Shown here piece after piece: positions 16,406 to 26,088 of a stretch of DNA of 64,000 nucleotides. The stretch is taken from the NCBI GenBank assembly GCA_028820935.1, contig JAPPHZ010000045.1, positions 147,150-211,149 on the forward strand, written 5' to 3'. The notes beneath the pieces were generated by a model. That model made no database searches, had not been told where the DNA came from, and was given only the letters and a program-made list of their open reading frames with translations. The stretch's first letter is position 1. Each line of letters opens with the position of its first letter. This DNA comes from a bacterium. Its GTDB lineage: Bacteria; Actinomycetota; Acidimicrobiia; Spongiisociales; Spongiisociaceae. Made by a program: the position numbers and the translations under genes.

Positions 16406-19256
16406 CGAGGTCGATCGTAACCGGCTTGTGGCCGGCCGCCGGCCCGGTCACACCTATGCGGATGGAAGGCGCGGCGGTCACCGCACCGATACGGCGCCCG
16501 AGCGAACCCAGCCTGGCCGCCATGTGGTCGCGCCGGGACCGGGGCGACTCCAGTAGCAACCGTCCCGGCGCTTCGTTGGTGAGCGCGACCACGACGCTCG
16601 GTCCCGGCGCCGGGACGGTCACCTCCACCCCGAGCCGACCGCCGACGGCCATCTCGGCGACAGCCGCCGCGACGCCGCCGTCGCTCACGTCGTGGGCGGC
16701 GGTGACGCTTCCCTCGGCGATCAGCCGGTGCACCGCCAGGTAGCGCTGCAGGGGATCCTCCACCGCCGGCGGGACCCGCCGGTCGCCGATGCCCAGCAGC
16801 TCGTCCACGAGCGAGCCTCCGAGCCGCTCCGAGGGCTCCCCCACCAGCCAGAGATCGTGGCCGGCGCTGGTGAGGGCGCTGCCGATCGTCCGGTGCAGGT
16901 CGGGAACCAGCCCCAGGGCCGAGATGAGCAGCGTGCCGGGGATCGCCTCCCCGGCGAACTCGTTGAACAGGCTGTCCTTGCCCGAGATGAAGGGCATGCG
17001 GTAGCGGCGCGCCCCTTCCAGGCATCCCTCCACCGCCCTCACCAGCGATCCGAGCCGGTCCGGCTTGGTGGGATCCCCCCAGCAGAAGTTGTCGAGCAGG
17101 GCGACCCGTCCCGGATCGGCCCCTACCGCCACGAGATTGCGTACCGCCTCGTCGATGGCGTGCATGGCCATCGCCCAGGGGTCGAGGCGCCCGATACGCG
17201 GGTTGATGCCCACGGCCAGCGCCACGGCCATGTCATGGCCCCAGGTGCCCAGGGGTTTGAGGACCGCACCGTCCCCCGGACCGTCGGCCCGGACGCCGAC
17301 GAACGGCCGGCCGACGGTTCCTCCCCGGACCTCGTGGTCGTAGGTGCGGACGATGGCCTCCTTCGAGGCTACGGTCGGATGGGACAGGAGGTCGAGGACG
17401 AGCCTGGCCGGGTCGGCATCGGGCACTCGCACGGGCTCCGGTGTCGGGTCGGCCCAGCGCCCGACCATCTCCCGCCTCGGGACACCTCCGTGAAGGAAAT
17501 CCATGGGGAGATCGACCACCGGGGTGTCGGCGTAACGCACCACCAGGCGTCCGGTGCCGGTGAACGACCCGAGATCGGTCATCTCCACGTCGTGACGGCC
17601 ACAAATGCGGCGAAGGGTCTCGACCTCATCCCCCGGCACCGCCAGCACCATGCGCTCCTGGGCCTCGGACAGCCAGATCTCCCAGGGTTCCAGGCCCTCG
17701 TACTTCAGCGGTGCTCCCGCCATGTCCACCTCGGCGCCGAGGTGCTCGCCCATCTCGCCCACCGCCGAGGAGAACCCGCCCGCGCCGCAGTCGGTGATGG
17801 CGTTGTAGAGGCGGAGGTCGCGAGCCTCCTCGACCACCTCGATGCAGCCCTTCTCGGTGATCGGATCGCCGATCTGCACCACCGTCCCGGCCTGCTCGGC
17901 GGTCGCCTCGTCCATCCCGGCGGAGGAAAAGGTGGCGCCGTGGATGCCGTCCCGGCCGGTCCGGCCCCCGATGGCGATGATCCGGTCACCGACTCCCGGA
18001 TCGGTGGGATGCGATCCGGACGGCAGCAGGCCCAACGCCCCGCAGTAGACGAGCGGATTGGCGATGTATCCCTCGTCGTAGAGCACCGCGCCGTTGACGG
18101 TGGGAAGGCCCAGCTTGTTGCCGTAGTCGCCGATTCCGGCCACCACTCCGTCGCGGACCCTGCGGGGATGGAGGACGCCGGACGGCAGGTCCCGGTCTAC
18201 CAGATCGGGCGGACCGAAGCAGAGGACGTTGGTGCAGGCGATGGGCCGCGCCGACACCCCCATCACGTCTCGAACCACCCCGCCAATGCCCGTGTTGGCG
18301 CCCCCGAAAGGTTCAAGTGCCGATGGATGGTTGTGGGTCTCAACCTTGAAGGCGAGGTCGAAGTCGGTGTCGAACGCGACGATGCCGGCGTTGTCGTCGA
18401 ATGCCGACCGGAGCCAGGGAGCAGCGAGCTCTTCCGTGACCGTCCGCAGCGCGGCCAGCATTCCGTCGTAGCGAGCGACCCTGACGGAGCCGTCCGCTCC
18501 GGTGTGCTCCAGGCGGACACGAGCCCGGAAGGTCTTGTGCATGCAGTGCTCCGACCAGGTCTGGGCGAGCGTCTCCAACTCGGCGTCGGTCGGATCCCTT
18601 CCCTCGCTCCCGAAGTGTTCCTGGATGGCCTGCATCTCGGCCAGATCCAGCGACAAGAGGCGTTCCCGGCTGAGACTCATGAGATCCGCGTCCGCCAGAC
18701 CGGACAGCCCGACAGAGTCGACGCGGGCGCCCGCCGTGGCCGGGGTGTCGAAGGAGGGCGGTATGGAACCGAGCGAATACTGCTCGATGGTGTCGTTGGC
18801 CAGCAACCGCCTGCTTACGGCCGAAACGGCGGCCCTGTCGAGGTCGCCGATCAGTTCGTACCGGCGGGCGGTGGAAGCCCGCACCGCGGGCAGGCCCAGG
18901 GCGGCCGCGGCCCGCTCCAGCTCCCGCGCCTCGGTATCCGTGACGCCCGGCCGCGGCGCCACCTCCACCGCCGGGTGGGGCGTGGGCGCCGGGGAGCCCA
19001 CCACCAGCTCGTCCACCACCGGGTCCACCAGGACCTCGCGGCACAGCCGGTCGATGTCGGTCGCGGACAGGTCTCCCTGCAGGTAGTGGACCCTGCTGAC
19101 CCGACAGGCCACCAAGCCGGTCACTCCCAGGAGGCGAGCACCCTCCACGATCCGGCCCGCTCTCGGGTCGTCAGAGGATGTCACCTGGACGCGCACCGTC
19201 ACGCCGCTGTCACCCCCGGACCGCCTGCCTACGTGGGTGGTCGGCAACTCGGACAA
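16332..19256 (-). CDS. purL: FGAM synthase large subunit with two fused PurS-like domains
   Basis: 974 residues from TTG 19256; GTG 19202 (codon 19) is an equally good start. Residues about 19-85 and 95-160 each resemble the small subunit PurS, the second ending LLANDTIEQYSLGS; then comes a PurL synthetase (SLSRERLLSLDLAEMQ, WSEHCMHKTFRA, VETHNHPSALEPFGGA, DCGAGGFSSAVGEMGEHLGA). PurL uses ATP and ammonia from PurQ to convert FGAR to FGAM. Normally PurS is separate and dimeric; here the fusion would supply both copies in one chain, explaining why there is no purS gene. The stop overlaps a mini-ORF before purQ. Confidence 0.9.
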   Translation of the reverse strand: MSELPTTHVGRRSGGDSGVTVRVQVTSSDDPRAGRIVEGARLLGVTGLVACRVSRVHYLQGDLSATDIDRLCREVLVDPVVDELVVGSPAPTPHPAVEVAPRPGVTDTEARELERAAAALGLPAVRASTARRYELIGDLDRAAVSAVSRRLLANDTIEQYSLGSIPPSFDTPATAGARVDSVGLSGLADADLMSLSRERLLSLDLAEMQAIQEHFGSEGRDPTDAELETLAQTWSEHCMHKTFRARVRLEHTGADGSVRVARYDGMLAALRTVTEELAAPWLRSAFDDNAGIVAFDTDFDLAFKVETHNHPSALEPFGGANTGIGGVVRDVMGVSARPIACTNVLCFGPPDLVDRDLPSGVLHPRRVRDGVVAGIGDYGNKLGLPTVNGAVLYDEGYIANPLVYCGALGLLPSGSHPTDPGVGDRIIAIGGRTGRDGIHGATFSSAGMDEATAEQAGTVVQIGDPITEKGCIEVVEEARDLRLYNAITDCGAGGFSSAVGEMGEHLGAEVDMAGAPLKYEGLEPWEIWLSEAQERMVLAVPGDEVETLRRICGRHDVEMTDLGSFTGTGRLVVRYADTPVVDLPMDFLHGGVPRREMVGRWADPTPEPVRVPDADPARLVLDLLSHPTVASKEAIVRTYDHEVRGGTVGRPFVGVRADGPGDGAVLKPLGTWGHDMAVALAVGINPRIGRLDPWAMAMHAIDEAVRNLVAVGADPGRVALLDNFCWGDPTKPDRLGSLVRAVEGCLEGARRYRMPFISGKDSLFNEFAGEAIPGTLLISALGLVPDLHRTIGSALTSAGHDLWLVGEPSERLGGSLVDELLGIGDRRVPPAVEDPLQRYLAVHRLIAEGSVTAAHDVSDGGVAAAVAEMAVGGRLGVEVTVPAPGPSVVVALTNEAPGRLLLESPRSRRDHMAARLGSLGRRIGAVTAAPSIRIGVTGPAAGHKPVTIDLDAAVRAFTGRGPAPDGRSPREEIL

Positions 19257-19282
19257 ACCTCAGATGGCCGTCTGGTTTGCAG

Positions 19283-20266
19283 CTATCGGGAGACCTCGTC
19301 CAGCGCGGCCAACTCGTCCTCGGTGAGCGTCATTGTCGTGAACTCGATCAGCGGTTCCAGCTGCTCGGTGTTGCGAACACCCGCCAGCGCGGCCCCGACA
19401 CCCGGCTGGGCAGCCACCCATGCCAGCGCGACGGAAGCAAGCCCGACCCCGTGGGACCCGGATACTTCCTCCATCACGGCGAGGATGCGTCTTCCCTGGT
19501 CGTTCAAGTATGCGGAGGCGGTGCCGGCCCGAGGGCTGTCGACTTGCTGTCCCGACGAGTACTTACCGGTCAGGAAGCCGACGGCCAGTGCGTAGTAGGG
19601 CAGGAAGGCCCATCCCTCTCGCCGAGCGATGGGGAGGGTGGTCTCCTCGACACCCCTCTCCACCAGGCTGTACATCTGCTGCAGAGCGACGGGGCGGTGG
19701 AAGCCGCCGGCCTCCGTGACCCGCGCCCATTCCTCCAGGCGTTCCGCCGAGTAGTTGGAGAGGCCTAAGTAGCGCACCTTGCCCTCATCCACCAGTTCCG
19801 ACAGGGTTCCGATGCTCTCCTCGAGGGGTGTGTCGGGGTCGTCGTAGTGGGTGTAGTAGAGGTCGATGACGTCCGTGCCCAGACGCCTGAAGGAGGCTTC
19901 GATGGCGGCCCTGATGGTGGCGGGGGCCAGACCCTTGTAGTCGGGATGGTGGCTGACCTTGGTGGCGATCACCATGTCGTCGCGGTTGCCTCGTTTCTTC
20001 ATCCACCGGCCGATGATGGTCTCGGACTCCCCTCCCTCGTTTCCCGGCACCCAGGCCGAGTACGAGTCCGCGGTGTCGATGAAGTTGCCGCCGGCTGCGT
20101 GGTAGGCGTCGAGGACCGCGCACGAGGTGGCCTCGTCAGCCGTCCAGCCGAAGGTGTTCGTTCCCAGGGCCAGCGGGTATACCTCCAGCTCGGAGCCGCC
20201 TAGTGGTCGTCGCGGCGAATTTATGGTCAGGGCATCCTCCTCATGTGATGTCCGGTATTCAAGCAA
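19283..20266 (-). CDS. Aldo/keto reductase heading the pur operon
   Basis: About 327 residues. The AKR tetrad is visible: D and Y in FIDTADSYSAW, K in VIATKVSHHPDYKG, H in DLYYTHYDD; LGLSNYSAE and the C-terminal NADPH-binding part (ALAGVRNTEQLEPLI) are also present. Substrate unknown. It is 26 bases upstream of purL on the same strand, so it may be co-transcribed with purine genes without obvious metabolic link. No in-frame ATG lies near the domain start; TTG 20266 is chosen, while CTG 20230 with GAGGAG six bases upstream is a possible non-standard start. Confidence 0.85.
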   Translation of the reverse strand: MLEYRTSHEEDALTINSPRRPLGGSELEVYPLALGTNTFGWTADEATSCAVLDAYHAAGGNFIDTADSYSAWVPGNEGGESETIIGRWMKKRGNRDDMVIATKVSHHPDYKGLAPATIRAAIEASFRRLGTDVIDLYYTHYDDPDTPLEESIGTLSELVDEGKVRYLGLSNYSAERLEEWARVTEAGGFHRPVALQQMYSLVERGVEETTLPIARREGWAFLPYYALAVGFLTGKYSSGQQVDSPRAGTASAYLNDQGRRILAVMEEVSGSHGVGLASVALAWVAAQPGVGAALAGVRNTEQLEPLIEFTTMTLTEDELAALDEVSR

Positions 20267-20356
20267 ACCGCGTTCATGGGTTGGCGGCAGCGGGCGGGAC
20301 AATCCCCGACCATTGACCACCTCATGGCCGTCACAACCGCATGTCATAATCGGCTG

Positions 20357-22060
20357 GTGACGAATCAGACAGTGGGAAGGGTGCTCGGCACCGATGATTC
20401 GACTCCGCTCGAGTTCTGGGTAGCGGTCGCGAACGGTGAGCATCTACAGCTTGACGACATCGTGGCGCTCGACCGGATCCTGCCGACCGGCGAGGTCATC
20501 TCGATCTACGGGATCGTCGGGCAGGTACGGGCGCGTCATGAAGGAGCTCGGTTCGACTCGGACGTCTTCCTGATCGCCGATGGTGTCCTGCCGGCAGATG
20601 TGTCGGAGGCAGCCCAGATCCAGGTCACCCGGGTCGTACCGGAAACGTTCGTACCACCGCTGCCGGGCGCCGAGGTACGGAAGGCAGTCGACGAGGAGCG
20701 CGACGAGGCGCTCGACATGGTCGATGTCGAGCATCGGTTGCCGGCCGGCCTCACGCGCGACGGCCAGCCGGTGGTACTCGACCTCGAGTTCATCGACGGC
20801 ACCAAGGGCGCCCACGTCAACATCTCGGGGATCTCCGGAGTCGCCACCAAGACCAGCTACGCGACGTTCCTGCTCTACTCGCTGTTCAACTCGGGTGTAC
20901 TGGGTGCGGCCGCCACGAACACCAAGGGGCTCATCTTCAACGTCAAGGGCGAGGACCTGCTCTTCCTCGACCACAGGAACACCCGTCTCGACGAGGCGGA
21001 GCGGGCCCGCTACGCCTTGCTCGGGCTCGAAGCCGGACCGTTCCGGTCCATGAGGGTGCTCGCTCCACCGCGCAAGGGCGATCCCAACGGTACGCCGGCC
21101 ACCGGGGCCCGTACCACAGGCGTCCGGCCGCTGTACTGGACGGTCGCCCAGTTCTGCGAGCAGGGACTCCTGCCGTTCCTGTTCGCCGATGCCGAAGACG
21201 AGCGCCAGCAGTACACCATCGTGGTGCAGTCGGTCACGGCCCAGCTGCAGCGTTGCGCCAGGCAGTCCGACACGTCCGACGGCGGCGTGCGGATCGACGG
21301 GAGGACGGCGCGCACCTTCCCCCAACTGGTCACGATCATCTGCGACAAGCTGCTTCCGGAGGACCCGGACGAGGACGCCGATCCGCAGTGGACCGGGCGG
21401 TCGATCTACACCGGCACGATCAACGCCTTCGTGCGCCGCCTCTCATCCTCGGAGCGGCATGTCGCGCATCTCATCCGAGCCGACATCGACGACGCCAAGA
21501 CACACGCTATCGACCTCGACTCCCAGCAGGTGACCGTCGTCGACCTGCATATGCTCCATGACCGGGCGAAGCGTTTCGTGGTGGGCGTCGTGCTGCGGCA
21601 GGCGTTCGAGGCGAAGGAGGCCGCCGGCACCGCCGAGCCCCTGCAGTTCGTGGTCCTCGACGAGTTGAACAAGTACGCGCCCCGCGACTCGTCGAGCCCG
21701 ATCAAGGAGATCCTGCTCGACGTGGCGGAGCGGGGCCGCAGCCTCGGGATGATCCTGATCGGCGCCCAGCAGACGGCCAGCGAGGTGGAGAGGCGGGTCG
21801 TCTCGAACTCCGCGGTCCGGGTGGTCGGCCGGCTCGACGCCGCCGAGGCCGGGCGCGAGCAGTACGGGTTCCTGCCGGCGGTGCAGCGGCAGCGGGCCAC
21901 CATCCTCAAACCCGGTTCGATGTTCGTCTCCCAACCCCGCCTCCCCGTGCCCGTCCTGCTCGAGTTCCCGTTCCCGGCATGGGCCACGCGGGTGGCGGAG
22001 GCAGACCTGGGCGGAGGGCGGAGCGATCAACCTGCCGACCCCTTCGACGGGCTGACCTGA
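20357..22060 (+). CDS. herA: HerA-like hexameric DNA translocase ATPase
   Basis: 567 residues from GTG 20357. An N-terminal beta-barrel of the HAS type (VGRVLGTDDSTPLEFWVAV... IYGIVGQVRARHEG) is followed by a RecA-like motor. Walker A is an atypical GISGVATKTS (around residues 157-166), with A-T-K-T-S in place of GKS/T, and Walker B is FVVLDELNKYAP (about 431-442), the DELNKYAP form seen in HerA/DUF87 proteins. GAQQTASEVERRVVSNSAVRV resembles the sensor/arginine-finger region. HerA translocates on dsDNA and drives NurA during end resection. The first of four tightly linked genes ending in a NurA-like nuclease. Confidence 0.82.
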   Translation: MTNQTVGRVLGTDDSTPLEFWVAVANGEHLQLDDIVALDRILPTGEVISIYGIVGQVRARHEGARFDSDVFLIADGVLPADVSEAAQIQVTRVVPETFVPPLPGAEVRKAVDEERDEALDMVDVEHRLPAGLTRDGQPVVLDLEFIDGTKGAHVNISGISGVATKTSYATFLLYSLFNSGVLGAAATNTKGLIFNVKGEDLLFLDHRNTRLDEAERARYALLGLEAGPFRSMRVLAPPRKGDPNGTPATGARTTGVRPLYWTVAQFCEQGLLPFLFADAEDERQQYTIVVQSVTAQLQRCARQSDTSDGGVRIDGRTARTFPQLVTIICDKLLPEDPDEDADPQWTGRSIYTGTINAFVRRLSSSERHVAHLIRADIDDAKTHAIDLDSQQVTVVDLHMLHDRAKRFVVGVVLRQAFEAKEAAGTAEPLQFVVLDELNKYAPRDSSSPIKEILLDVAERGRSLGMILIGAQQTASEVERRVVSNSAVRVVGRLDAAEAGREQYGFLPAVQRQRATILKPGSMFVSQPRLPVPVLLEFPFPAWATRVAEADLGGGRSDQPADPFDGLT

Positions 22061-22069
22061 GCCCGGGCC

Positions 22070-23227
22070 TTGAAACTCCTCCACACTTCGGACTGGCACG
22101 TAGGGAAGACGATCCGGGGAGCATCGCGGGCGGATGAACACACCGCCGTCCTGGCCGAGATCGCGCACATAGCGGCGCGTGAGGAGGTCGATCTGGTCAT
22201 CGTGGCCGGCGACCTGTTCGACTCGGCTGCTCCGTCCGCCGAGGCGGAGAGCATCGTCTACCGAGCCCTCCTCGAGTTGGCCGACACCGGGGCCGACGTG
22301 GCCGTGATCGCCGGCAATCACGACAACCCCCGCCGGCTCCGGGCGGTCGCTCCCCTGCTGCGGCTCGGGCAGGTGCACGTGGTTGCCGAGCCGACTCGGC
22401 CCGAAGACGGCGGCGTCATCGAATTGCGCGCCGGTGACGGATCGGACGTGCGGTTGGCGATGCTTCCGTTCGTGTCCAAGCGCGGCATCGTGCGGGCCAA
22501 GCACCTAATGACAAGCCAGGCCTTCGAGAACGCCCAGCACTACAGCGAACGCCTGCGGCTCCTGATCGAACGACTGTGCGAGCCGTTCGGCGCCGACACC
22601 GTGAACCTGTTCACGACCCACGCCTTCGTGCTGGGCGGCCAGGCCGGAGGCGGTGAACGACCGGCTCATCTGGTCGAGGAGTACGCCATCACGGCACCGT
22701 CCTTCCCGGTGACGATCGGGTACGGCGCGCTCGGCCACCTCCACCGTCCGCAGAGCGTCAGGCACCCGCTCCACTACTGCGGTTCGCCGCTACAACTCGA
22801 CTTCGGCGAGGCCGAGCAGGTCAAGCAGGTGAACGTTGTCACCCTCGAACCGGGAACGCCCGCCGATGTCAATACGGTGCGCCTTACGGCCGGCCGCCCG
22901 CTGCGGACGCTGACGGGCACGCTCGAGGAGCTGACCTCGGCGATCGTGGAGGATGACGCCTGGCTGAAGGTGGTCGTCCAGGGCCCGGGCCGGGCCGGGC
23001 TGGCCCAGACGGTACGGGAACTCCTCGGTCCCGGAGTGGTGGACGTCCGGGTCGAGTCACCCGCCTCGGATACCCGGAGGCGGAGCCTCGATCATCGCAG
23101 CCGGTCGCCGCAGGCGCTCTTCGGCGAATACCTCGAGTACGAGAACATCGAGGACCGCCGGGTCCGCGACCTTTTCGGGCAACTGCTGGACGAGCAGAAC
23201 GACGCGCCGGTGGGGCCTGGCCTATGA
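22070..23227 (+). CDS. sbcD: SbcD/Mre11-family nuclease
   Basis: 385 residues from a TTG start nine bases after herA. All calcineurin-like phosphoesterase motifs are present: D8 and H10 (TSDWHVGKT), D48 (VAGDLF), N83-H84-D85 (AGNHDN), the FTTHAF histidine and GHLH. It is the manganese nuclease that, with Rad50/SbcC, processes blocked or hairpin DNA ends. The C-terminal part (about 290-385) fits the capping/Rad50-binding region. It overlaps sbcC by four bases (ATGA), as expected for subunits of one complex. Confidence 0.93.
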   Translation: MKLLHTSDWHVGKTIRGASRADEHTAVLAEIAHIAAREEVDLVIVAGDLFDSAAPSAEAESIVYRALLELADTGADVAVIAGNHDNPRRLRAVAPLLRLGQVHVVAEPTRPEDGGVIELRAGDGSDVRLAMLPFVSKRGIVRAKHLMTSQAFENAQHYSERLRLLIERLCEPFGADTVNLFTTHAFVLGGQAGGGERPAHLVEEYAITAPSFPVTIGYGALGHLHRPQSVRHPLHYCGSPLQLDFGEAEQVKQVNVVTLEPGTPADVNTVRLTAGRPLRTLTGTLEELTSAIVEDDAWLKVVVQGPGRAGLAQTVRELLGPGVVDVRVESPASDTRRRSLDHRSRSPQALFGEYLEYENIEDRRVRDLFGQLLDEQNDAPVGPGL

Positions 23228-26088
23228 GACCGCTGCGCATCTCGATGAAGGGCTTCGGGGCGTTCCGCGAGGGGACCGACATCGATCTCGCCGATGTGGA
23301 CCTCGTCGCGCTGGTGGGGCCCACCGGGTCGGGCAAGTCCACGATCATCGACGCCATCACCTTCGCCCTCTACGGCACGGTCGCCCGCTACGAGAACAAC
23401 CGTCTGGTGGCGCCGGTGATCAACCAGACCAGCAACGAGGCCCGGGTGGCGCTCGACATCGAACTCGACGGGCAGGTCCTGACGGCTGCCCGCATCGTGC
23501 GCAGGACTTCCGGCGGCGGGGCGACCACCAGGGAAGCACGCCTCGAGCGGGGCGCCAGTGTTCTCGCCGACGACGCCACCTCCATGTCTCAGGAGGTCGA
23601 GGGGATTCTGGGGCTGGATGTGGAGCAGTTCAACCGGACGGTCGTGCTCCCGCAGGGCAAGTTCGCCACCTTCCTCCACGCCAAGCCCAGCGACCGGCAA
23701 TCCACTCTCGTCCGGCTACTCGGTATGGAGTTGTACCGGCGGATAGGCCGGGCAGCACGCCGGCGAGCCGCCCAGGCCCGCAATCACGTCGATGCGCTGC
23801 GACCGGACTTCGAGAGGGAGACCCGCGAACTCACCGACGAGCGGCGTACCGCTCTCGAGAGTCGCATCAAGGAACTGGACGCGGCGAATGCCCGGATCAG
23901 GACCGACAGAGAAACGATCACCTCCCTCGATGCCGAACTGCGCGACCTCGATGGCGTTATCGAACAACTCGACCACCAGATCGACCGGATGGACGCGGTC
24001 ACCACACCGCCCGGCCTCGCCGAGTTGGCTGGTCGGATCACGGACGCGACCCGGGCTCGGGTCGAGGCGGAAGACCACCGCAGGGAGATGAGTAAGAAGA
24101 GACGACTTGCCAACGAGGCTGTCGCGAACGGTCCCGATGTCGCCGCCGTTCGCCTACGGCTGGAGCTTCACGCCGAACTAGCGCGACGGATCCAGGAGCA
24201 CGACGAAGTCGTCACGCGACTCGACAGAGCGGTACAAGAGTACGAGTCGGCCAAGCGAACCGCCGATCAGGTCCGCGAGAAGCAGGCGGGACTAGACCGC
24301 CGCGTCGGCGAGGCCAGAGAAGAGGAAGCAACCGCTCGCGCGGCCCGCGATGTCGGTACCACGGACGCCCAGGTCGAAGCATGGTCGAGATCACACGCCC
24401 GCCATGAGGCTGCCTCCAAGGAAGCCCGTGAGACAGCCGAGGCCGCTCGGTCTGCCGAGGCATCGATCGGACCGCTCCAAAGGGCGCTCGAGCAAGCCGA
24501 ATCGGCGGCTGTGAAGAGTTCGGCCCGGCTGGCCGAACTGCGAGGCCGAGACGTTGTCCTCGGGCACGTCCACCTGCTCGAGGTGGGTTCGGACTGCCCG
24601 CTGTGCCTCCAGGAAGTGCATGAAATCCCAGCTCACGACATGGGCGCGGAGTTGCCGGCGGCCGAAGCCGACAACGAGCGAGATCTCGCCGCCAGCGCTG
24701 ACGCCAAGCAAGCACGCGACGCGGCACAAGCGGTCCTGATCCAGCGACGTGCCGGCGCCCACACGGCTACGAAGACCCTGAGAGAGTCCGAATCCGACAT
24801 CGCTTCGATCCCGCCGGCCGACCAACTCGCGGCGCTACGGGCACAGGCAACCGGGTTGACCGAGGCCGTCAGCACCGCGGAGGGAGCGACCCGGCAGGCC
24901 GAAACCGCGGCAAGCGGGCACCGGGAGTCGGCGACCTACATCGACGCCCTCGGGAGTGAGCGCATCGCGGATCAGCGGGTAACCGGATTGTCCGCATCCG
25001 AAACCACCCTCCGAACACAGGTCACGACCCTCCGAGCCGGGGCCGCCGAGCTGCCCGGCAGGGACGAGTTGAGGGCCCAACTCGCGGAAGCCGAGCATCT
25101 AGGAGCCACCCTGAAGAAGGCGGATTCGGGCTTCAACGAGGCCGAAGCACGATACGAACGGGTAACTGCCGAACTGGAGGAAGTGAACCGTAGCCACGCG
25201 CGGGCAACCGAGCATCTGCTGGCCAGCCGGGACCGCGTCGCCGCTTTCGGCGCTCCGGCGATCGACACGACTGACCTGGTGACAGCCTGGGCGGTGCTGA
25301 CCGACTGGACACAGGACCAGACCGGGGCGGCCACAACCAGACGTCGAACTGCGGTGGAGCAGCGGACCGCCAGAATGAGCAGCCGATCCGCGGCCGTCTC
25401 CGCCCTCAGGGAGCTGTGCGCCGATGTCATCGAAGGCGTCGATCCGGACACGTCGGTGGCGGAGTTGGGCGAGATGCTCACCACGCAACGAGCAAACTCC
25501 GCGACGGAACTCGCGCACTTCGACCGGCGACGCGACCAACTCGAGCAACTGCGGGAACGCATCGGCGCGCTGAACGACCAGGCCGTGGTAGCGACCCATC
25601 TGGGCCGGCTCCTACGCACCGACGGCTTCGAGAGCTGGCTGATGGAGGCGGCGCTCGAACAGTTGGTCGATCGGGCAACCGGACGCCTCTTCGAGCTGTC
25701 CGACGGCCAGTACTCGCTCACGCTCCACAAGCGCGATTTCGCGGTGCGGGATCACACCAACGCCGACGAGGTACGCAGCGCCCGGACCCTCTCCGGCGGC
25801 GAGACGTTCCTGGCGTCGCTGTCGCTTGCGCTGGCCGTGGCCGACGCCACTGCGGAACTGGCTGCCGAGGGCGCGCCGAGGATGGAATCGATCTTCCTCG
25901 ACGAAGGATTCGGAACGCTCGACCCCCACACCCTCGACACCGTCGCCACCGCGGTCGAGGAACTCGGGACTACCGGGCGCTTCGTGGGGATCGTCACCCA
26001 TATCCGGGAACTCGCCGACCGCATGCCGGTACGCCTAGAGGTAACCAAGACGGGGGGATCCGCCACCGTGGAACGGATCGAGACCTGA
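23224..26088 (+). CDS. sbcC: SbcC/Rad50-family SMC-like ATPase
   Basis: 954 residues. Walker A is GPTGSGKST at 32-40; the N-terminal lobe includes VVLPQGKFATFLHA, and two long charged coiled-coil arms (about 170-450 and 480-780) flank a zinc hook CPLC at 458-461. The C-terminal lobe has signature TLSGGETFLASLSLALAVAD and Walker B ESIFLDEGFGTLD. Rad50/SbcC tethers DNA ends and gates the Mre11 nuclease. It is shorter than E. coli SbcC (about 1050). It follows sbcD with ATGA and its TGA shares a base with the ATG of the NurA-like gene (TGATG). Confidence 0.93.
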   Translation: MRPLRISMKGFGAFREGTDIDLADVDLVALVGPTGSGKSTIIDAITFALYGTVARYENNRLVAPVINQTSNEARVALDIELDGQVLTAARIVRRTSGGGATTREARLERGASVLADDATSMSQEVEGILGLDVEQFNRTVVLPQGKFATFLHAKPSDRQSTLVRLLGMELYRRIGRAARRRAAQARNHVDALRPDFERETRELTDERRTALESRIKELDAANARIRTDRETITSLDAELRDLDGVIEQLDHQIDRMDAVTTPPGLAELAGRITDATRARVEAEDHRREMSKKRRLANEAVANGPDVAAVRLRLELHAELARRIQEHDEVVTRLDRAVQEYESAKRTADQVREKQAGLDRRVGEAREEEATARAARDVGTTDAQVEAWSRSHARHEAASKEARETAEAARSAEASIGPLQRALEQAESAAVKSSARLAELRGRDVVLGHVHLLEVGSDCPLCLQEVHEIPAHDMGAELPAAEADNERDLAASADAKQARDAAQAVLIQRRAGAHTATKTLRESESDIASIPPADQLAALRAQATGLTEAVSTAEGATRQAETAASGHRESATYIDALGSERIADQRVTGLSASETTLRTQVTTLRAGAAELPGRDELRAQLAEAEHLGATLKKADSGFNEAEARYERVTAELEEVNRSHARATEHLLASRDRVAAFGAPAIDTTDLVTAWAVLTDWTQDQTGAATTRRRTAVEQRTARMSSRSAAVSALRELCADVIEGVDPDTSVAELGEMLTTQRANSATELAHFDRRRDQLEQLRERIGALNDQAVVATHLGRLLRTDGFESWLMEAALEQLVDRATGRLFELSDGQYSLTLHKRDFAVRDHTNADEVRSARTLSGGETFLASLSLALAVADATAELAAEGAPRMESIFLDEGFGTLDPHTLDTVATAVEELGTTGRFVGIVTHIRELADRMPVRLEVTKTGGSATVERIET

